A stretch of DNA of 64,000 bases, taken from assembly GCA_003725745.1 (NCBI GenBank), contig RHDP01000001.1:5435501-5499500 (forward strand), written 5' to 3'. The position numbers and the translations under genes are program-made. Numbering within the stretch: position 1 is the first letter of the stretch; each line of letters opens with the position of its first letter. This document shows positions 59,888 to 64,000 of this stretch, piece after piece. The notes beneath the pieces were generated by a model. The model worked only from the letters and a program-made list of their open reading frames with translations. It was not told the origin of the DNA and did no database searches. The stretch comes from Streptomyces sp. I6 (lineage in GTDB: Bacteria > Actinomycetota > Actinomycetes > Streptomycetales > Streptomycetaceae).

Positions 59888-61098
59888 GGCTAGCCCCAAG
59901 GCCTGCTTCATCTCGCGGTAGTCGTGCTCGATGCGCCAGCGGAGCTTGGCCAGCCGCACGAGTGTGGTGAGTGGGGTGTCATCGGGCAGGTTGGAGAGCC
60001 AGAACTGCACCGGTTCCGGTTCGGTGGCGGGCCACTCGGCCAGCAGCCAGCACGCGGGCAGTTCCGGGCCGTCGACGGCCTTGCGGATCTCGCGTCCAGC
60101 GGGCCGGATCCGTAGCGCCACGAACCGTGAGTACATGCGCTTGAACCCGCTGCGGCCGGTGCCCCGGCGGGAGCCCTCCCGCCACTGCACGGGCCGGGCC
60201 GCCTGCTTCCCCGTGGCGATGACCAGCTCCTTCACGCTCTTCGGCGCCTCGGGGTAGGCAGGCTGGGGCGGGCGGCCGCGGCCGCTGTGGGGCGGGGTGT
60301 GCGGCGTCGCGCTGTGTGGATGGGCGGTGACGGTGGTCGAGCTGCCCACCACGTAGTGAAGTCCGCGGTCTTCCAGGCCGAGCCGGAAGGCGGCGGTATC
60401 TCCGTAGCCGCCGTCGGCCACGACCAGGGGGACATCGACACCCCAGCACCGGGTCTCGTCGATCATGTCCAGGGCCAGCTGCCACTTCTCGACATGGCCC
60501 ACGTCCGGCGGGATGCCGCACCGCTCGCGGCGGGCCACCTTGCCGGGATCGGCCAGTGGCGAGGCGGGATCCCAGCTCTTGGGGAGGAACAACCGCCAGT
60601 CGATCGCCGCCGACGCGGTGTCGGAGGCCAGGTGCAAGGACACGCCCGCCTGGCAGTTGGTGACCTTGCCGGCGGTGCCGGTGTACTGCCGCGACACACA
60701 GGCCGACGCGTCGCCGTCCTTGAGGAAGCCCGTGTCATCGATGATCAGCGCGGTCGGTCTGATCGCCGGAGCCATCTTCCATGCGAGGCGGGCCCGCACA
60801 TGCGCCGGATCCCACGGGCTGGTGGTGATGAAGTGGGCCAGGGCCTGCCGGTTGCCGTCCTCGCCCAGCCGGGCGGCCATCGGCTCCACCGATTTGCGCC
60901 GGCCGTCCAGGAGCAGACCCCGCAGATACACCCCGCCCCACCGACGCTGATCCGCCCGCGCGAACGGCTCGAACACATCCGCCGCGAAGTCCTCCAGACG
61001 GCACCGGACTTCATCCAACTCCCCAGGTGTCACACCCGGTCAACGACACACCCGGTCAAACGGACACGCCACCGACGAATGAACCTGACCAAGCCCTA

Positions 61099-61294
61099 CT
61101 AGGGCCCGCACGGCGGCCCGGCCGCCCTGGTCCTTCTCGCGGGCCAGGAGCGTGTTCAGCTGCTTCTGGCTGAGGGTGAGCGTGGCGTCGTCGTTCGACG
61201 GATCAGCAGAAGACGCACCGAGGACCGGGTAGATGGGGCGGCCGTCGCGGCGGTAGCCCAGCACAGTATGCGGATCGGGCAGAGGACGGGTCAT
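61099..61294 (-). pseudogene. N-terminal fragment of a phage capsid/scaffold-like protein
   Basis: From ATG 61294 (GGGAG upstream) the frame reads MTRPLPDPHTVLGYRRDGRP, then IYPVLGASS. LTLSQKQLNTLLAREKDQGG and RAAVRALV follow, then it enters the IS701 end. This N-terminus resembles Streptomyces prophage scaffold or capsid-assembly proteins with a 'DGRPIYPILGAS' lead and an acidic coiled coil. Only ~65 residues remain. The sequence on the far side of the IS does not continue the gene, so the insertion was accompanied by deletion or rearrangement. Confidence 0.55.
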
Positions 61295-61421
61295 CAAAAA
61301 GCTCCCGATGGCCCCGCGCCATGGTCGAGTCTACGGAAGCCAACGCTGCGCTCCTGGATACCCCGCTCAGCTGCTTCCCGGCCCCCTGACATGATCGACT
61401 TCTCGATGAACAGGGGGAACA

Positions 61422-61907
61422 GTGACCGAGGCCATCGACGTGAAGCAGGGCCGGGGCCGCAAGGGGCGCAGAATGCTGGCCGTGGGTGCTGTCGGCGTGA
61501 TCGCCGTCCTGGGCGCAGGGCTATGGATGTGGGAGCCGTGGAAGGACACCACGCCGTTCACCGCTGTGCGCGTGTCCGTCGCACCGGGTAAGTACGCGGA
61601 GCCAGGCTCCACTGCCGATTCCTGCGTACCCCATGCCGCCGGCAAGGAGGTCGTCATCTACGACGAGGACGGTCAGCACGAGCTGGCATCGGCACGCGAG
61701 CCGCGCGAAGGCGTCGTCCTGCCAGCCGAGTACGGAGACTTCGCCGGGGACTGCGCGGTCGCCACCCGCATCCCTGACGTCCCCGGAGGTCACGACGCGT
61801 ACGTGGTGCAGTGGGGTGGAGGTTCCAAACTCAAGGTCCCTGCCGAGGACCTGAGGCGATCTGCCGCCGAGCAGCGCGAGCAACTGAAGACGACCACGAA
61901 GCCGTAG
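61422..61907 (+). CDS. single-span membrane-anchored protein of unknown function
   Basis: This 161-residue protein has a short basic N-terminus (KQGRGRKGRR), a single membrane segment MLAVGAVGVIAVLGAGLWMW and an extracellular domain. The domain has two Cys residues (SCVPHAAG, DCAVATRIP) that could pair, and a C-terminal charged helix. I do not recognise a family. The start is GTG 61422 with AGGGGGAA before it. It is oriented against the phage structural genes on either side, so it is a candidate prophage cargo gene with its own promoter. Confidence 0.6.
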   Translation: MTEAIDVKQGRGRKGRRMLAVGAVGVIAVLGAGLWMWEPWKDTTPFTAVRVSVAPGKYAEPGSTADSCVPHAAGKEVVIYDEDGQHELASAREPREGVVLPAEYGDFAGDCAVATRIPDVPGGHDAYVVQWGGGSKLKVPAEDLRRSAAEQREQLKTTTKP

Positions 61908-62044
61908 ATGCCGGGTCGGATGGCTACCGGGATGAGCCCTGTTGGCCTTGGTCTCCCGGTTCTTGACCTCCTCAGCTCGCCGCGGGGTCGGCCCGCGCGA
62001 CGGACAGGTCGTCGGGCCGCACGCGCGGATCCTCCACCCTGGAG

Positions 62045-63109
62045 CTACCCGAGGAGCAGCGACAGGATCGAGGCAAGCGAACCCACGATCCCGAACCGGG
62101 TGGCGAAGGGTTCGATGCGGAACTTCCACATGGAGCTGCGTAGTTCCGGTGTGTCTTCTTCGGACGCTGCCTGGGCCTGGAGTTCGTCTATGAGCGCGTC
62201 CCCTCCGGGGTACTTGCCCAGGTCCTGCCGGAGCCGGTCGAGAATCATGATCAGGTCGGCGTGTTCCAGCCCGGAACTCTGCTGGTTATGGCTTCCAGCG
62301 ATGGCGCTGCCGCCCCGGGATGCCGCCGAGGCGTGGCCGCTGCCGAAACTCACGGCGGAGCCTGCTCCGATGTCACCGACGCTGATGTTGGGCTGAGGGG
62401 CCTGAGGATGGTGCTGGCTGTGGTCGGTCACATTCCCTCTCACCGTCTGAGCGTTGCTTCCTCCGGCGGCCAGGCTGCTGTCGTGCACCGGCCCGTATAC
62501 GACGTTGCTGCCGACGATGGTGGTTCCGTTCGAGGCCGACTGCTGTCGGCGGGTGGTCAGGAAGAACCATAGAGTCTGCCTGGAGTGAACGAAGTCGATG
62601 CCGTCGGCGGTCAGCGTGATGCGTTGGGGCCGGGGGGCGCGGTCGGCTACGAGAAGACCCCTGGCTTCCAGATAGGCGACGGCAGCGTCCACCTCGTCCC
62701 ATGTGACCTCGGTGCCACAGAACCACCACTCTTCGGCCGCGGCGAACATCTGCAGGTCCGCCGAGCCCCCCGACGGGGAGTTGTTGTACGCCCAGCGGGG
62801 CAGCCTGTTGTTCAGGTGTGCCTCGCGTTCGGTTCGTGACTCCGAATTGGCCCGCAGCTCCCGGGCCTTGGACGCACCAGTCCTGGTCAAGCGGATAAGC
62901 GGGGAACGGCCGTTGGCTTGGTTGACCGCGCGCTCAACCCACCTGCATACCACGAGATGGGAAACCACGACCTGCTCGTCGGCCGCGTCCAGCCCGGCAG
63001 ATGCCACGATCCTTCCTGCGTGGAGGATCTGCTCCGGATCGTCGCCCATGGCGTCGAGAGCTTTCTGCATGAACCGGTCGGCATACACCTCGATTGTCAC
63101 GTCACCCAT
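62045..63109 (-). CDS. hypothetical protein: winged-helix-like N-domain, low-complexity linker, C-terminal membrane helix
   Basis: This is ~354 residues. The N-terminal part (DVTIEVYADRFMQKALDAMG, HLVVCRWVERAVNQ, VDAAVAYLEARGLLVADRA) has helix-helix-strand patterns like winged-helix domains. A central Gly/Ser/Asn/His-rich stretch (~residues 205-285: SNGTTIVGSNVVYGPVHDSS, NISVGDIGAGSAVSFGSG) resembles linkers in effector or NTPase-associated proteins. It ends with a short helical region and hydrophobic GIVGSLASILSLLLG. No family is recognised. The start is uncertain: ATG 63109 or in-frame ATGs up to 63142; none has a good ribosome site. It lies inside prophage structural genes and could be a cargo or defence-type gene (inference). 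Confidence 0.55.
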   Translation of the reverse strand: MGDVTIEVYADRFMQKALDAMGDDPEQILHAGRIVASAGLDAADEQVVVSHLVVCRWVERAVNQANGRSPLIRLTRTGASKARELRANSESRTEREAHLNNRLPRWAYNNSPSGGSADLQMFAAAEEWWFCGTEVTWDEVDAAVAYLEARGLLVADRAPRPQRITLTADGIDFVHSRQTLWFFLTTRRQQSASNGTTIVGSNVVYGPVHDSSLAAGGSNAQTVRGNVTDHSQHHPQAPQPNISVGDIGAGSAVSFGSGHASAASRGGSAIAGSHNQQSSGLEHADLIMILDRLRQDLGKYPGGDALIDELQAQAASEEDTPELRSSMWKFRIEPFATRFGIVGSLASILSLLLG

Positions 63110-63155
63110 CGTACGGCGAGGGAACCCCATGGCCCGAGACAAGCTTGGGCAGAGA

Positions 63156-63185
63156 TCTTGAGGGGCCCACGGGCTCCCTCAAAGA
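63156..63185 (-). terminator. hairpin downstream of the portal gene
   Basis: TTGAGGGGCCC and GGGCTCCCTCAA form a long stem with one bulge around AC, 60 bases beyond the portal stop and just upstream of the 62045-63109 gene. It separates the two transcripts. Confidence 0.65.
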
Positions 63186-63245
63186 TCACCTGTTGCCGTC
63201 CATGAGTAGGTCCTTCCTCTTCTACCCCGCAGCCCCCGAAGCCGC

Positions 63246-64000
63246 CTACGCAGCGTCCGAGGACCGAGCCGCGATGCGCTGCATCTCTTCGTGGGCGTCC
63301 TCGATCGGGTACCCGGCGTCTTGCAGCATGCGGATGCCGGTCTCTGCGGAGAGCACACCTGCGGTGACGCCCTTCACGACCTCTTCGAGGACGCTCGTGC
63401 GGTCGGAGGGCGTGTGCGGCCCGAACATGAGGCGAGCCGGAACCGTAGGTCCAGCAGGCCACCCTTCCGCCTGACCAGCCTGATGGATGCGCTGCACCAT
63501 CTTCAGCAGCAGCGCGTACTTGTGCGCCCGGGCCAGGCGCATCGAGTCCACAAGCGAGTCCAGGGGCTGCAACGACAGCTGGAGCGCGTACCCGCTGGGC
63601 ACGTCCGACGGGTCGACGGTGCCCAGGCTGACGGCCGGTAGCCGCGCGTTCACGGCGGCGCGATCACGGATCTCCTCGGCGCGGGCTCGCAGCTCGGAAA
63701 GCTGCCCAGACGTGTCCAGCACGTCCATACGGCCACCGTCCGCGAGCTGGAGGACCGTGCCCGGTGAGACGTTCAGCGGCTTGGGGCGACCGGTCACCCG
63801 GTCCACCTCCGCCCGCGCCCCCGCCCCCGCCAGTGCGATGATCGGTGCTCCCGTCGTCGCGGACGCGCGAGCAGAGTCGGTGTCGCTCTCCGCCAGCTCA
63901 TCGAGCGCCTGCATGACGCGGCTCAGCACCGACTGCCCGAAGTGCTCCTCGCCGGCAACCGTGTTGGTGATGTGGACCAGCGGGATGAAGTCCAGTCGGA
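63246..64000 (-). CDS. phage portal protein, C-terminal part (runs off the window)
   Basis: About 251 residues are visible; the start lies beyond base 64000. The sequence begins ...RLDFIPLVHITNTVAGEEHF, then GQSVLSRVMQALDELAESDT, typical of portal proteins of tailed phages (the conserved hydrophobic strand, then HFG.S.L...). The clip and stem-like helices follow (LSLQPLDSLVDSMRLARAHK). It ends with a C-terminal segment carrying LEEVVKGVTAGVLSAETGIR and DAHEEMQRIAARSS, as in Streptomyces prophages. Portals form the dodecameric DNA channel of the capsid. It has the same orientation as the truncated scaffold-like gene. Confidence 0.75.
   Translation of the reverse strand, partial: RLDFIPLVHITNTVAGEEHFGQSVLSRVMQALDELAESDTDSARASATTGAPIIALAGAGARAEVDRVTGRPKPLNVSPGTVLQLADGGRMDVLDTSGQLSELRARAEEIRDRAAVNARLPAVSLGTVDPSDVPSGYALQLSLQPLDSLVDSMRLARAHKYALLLKMVQRIHQAGQAEGWPAGPTVPARLMFGPHTPSDRTSVLEEVVKGVTAGVLSAETGIRMLQDAGYPIEDAHEEMQRIAARSSDAA

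Larger units (their letters stand above)
58128..61033 (-). pseudogene. IS701-family transposase, interrupted by IS4-family copy B
   Basis: The N-terminal 385 residues (61033 to ~59888) start GTG-TPGELDEVRCRLEDFAADV and show DDE residues. These are LIIDDTGFLKDG, PLVVADGGYGDTAAF and LAKLRWRIEHDYREMKQALG. Coding then meets the inserted IS4 element and resumes beyond it with LAHFEGRTWNGWHHHVTLVS, the conserved IS701 C-terminus, ending at 58128. A further frame change near 58247 (CCCCAAAAG) follows QRMAQAP, before NGVGLSLYQVIREMQLLLAV. The gene is inactivated by the insertion. Confidence 0.9.
58118..61098 (-). mobile_element. IS701-family insertion sequence, split by an IS4-family element
   Basis: Ends read inward TAGGACTTGGTCAGGT and TAGGGCTTGGTCAGGT, inverted repeats differing at one base. 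CTAG (58114-58117 and 61099-61102) flanks both sides, matching the 4-bp YTAR duplications of the IS701 family. Without the nested 1531-bp element and its 8-bp duplication, the length is ~1.44 kb, normal for the family. Confidence 0.88.

Overview
The window is high-GC actinobacterial DNA and reads as a Streptomyces chromosome. Coding frames show the expected third-position GC bias, many starts are GTG, and most terminators are GC-rich perfect hairpins without U-tracts. The gene order murA-like, acnA, ngcEFG, rok7B7, xylFGH, dxs, APC transporter, fadBA, rnd, DUF3000/hemE, cgoX, chdC, DUF692 matches what I remember of the S. coelicolor SCO5998-SCO6045 segment. That comparison is from memory and was not checked here.

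Layout. 1-4.8 kb: tail of an acyl-CoA dehydrogenase, a RidA protein, a 14-TM MFS exporter, a DUF5996 protein, a decayed glyoxalase-fold (VOC) fragment and an aquaporin. 5-8.6 kb: katG convergent with a secreted ferritin-like protein. 9-15.8 kb: an XRE-MurA fusion, an aminoglycoside-phosphotransferase-like kinase, a TnsA-like remnant and aconitase. 16-19 kb: a broken secreted protein with a toxin-like C-terminus, and a LysR gene divergent from a DoxX-like membrane gene. 19.3-32 kb is a carbohydrate block: a GH92 alpha-mannosidase, an ngcEFG-type chito-oligosaccharide ABC importer, the ROK regulator rok7B7 and the xylFGH importer. 32-36 kb: dxs and an APC permease. 36-38 kb: a 190-bp MITE-like element and an IS4-family element. 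38-45.7 kb: NYN-domain protein, beta-propeller-like protein, fadB/fadA, RNase D and a LuxR-type regulator. 46-53 kb: DUF3000, hemE, an FAD disulfide reductase, a DUF4349 lipoprotein, cgoX and chdC. HemE, CgoX and ChdC are three steps of the coproporphyrin-dependent heme route used by actinobacteria. 53-58 kb: an S33 tripeptidyl peptidase, a DUF692 (MNIO) enzyme with a C-terminal extension, and a DUF4142 protein. 58-61 kb: an IS701-family element split by a second, almost identical IS4-family copy. 61-64 kb: a prophage remnant with a truncated scaffold-like gene, two cargo-like genes and a portal gene running off the window.

Data quality. About twenty single- or double-base frame breaks fall in otherwise well-conserved genes, including hemE, cgoX, murA, ngcE and rnd. 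Nearly all look like a base missing from a G or C homopolymer. Restoring one base per break gives a whole number of codons and a continuous family-like protein. Most of these are therefore annotated as CDSs with probable sequence errors, not as pseudogenes.

Regulation visible in sequence. There are perfect hairpins at most operon ends and inside both ABC-transporter operons directly after the binding-protein gene. Palindromic operator candidates lie before the XRE-murA gene, acnA, xylF and fadA, and between the GH92 gene and ngcE.
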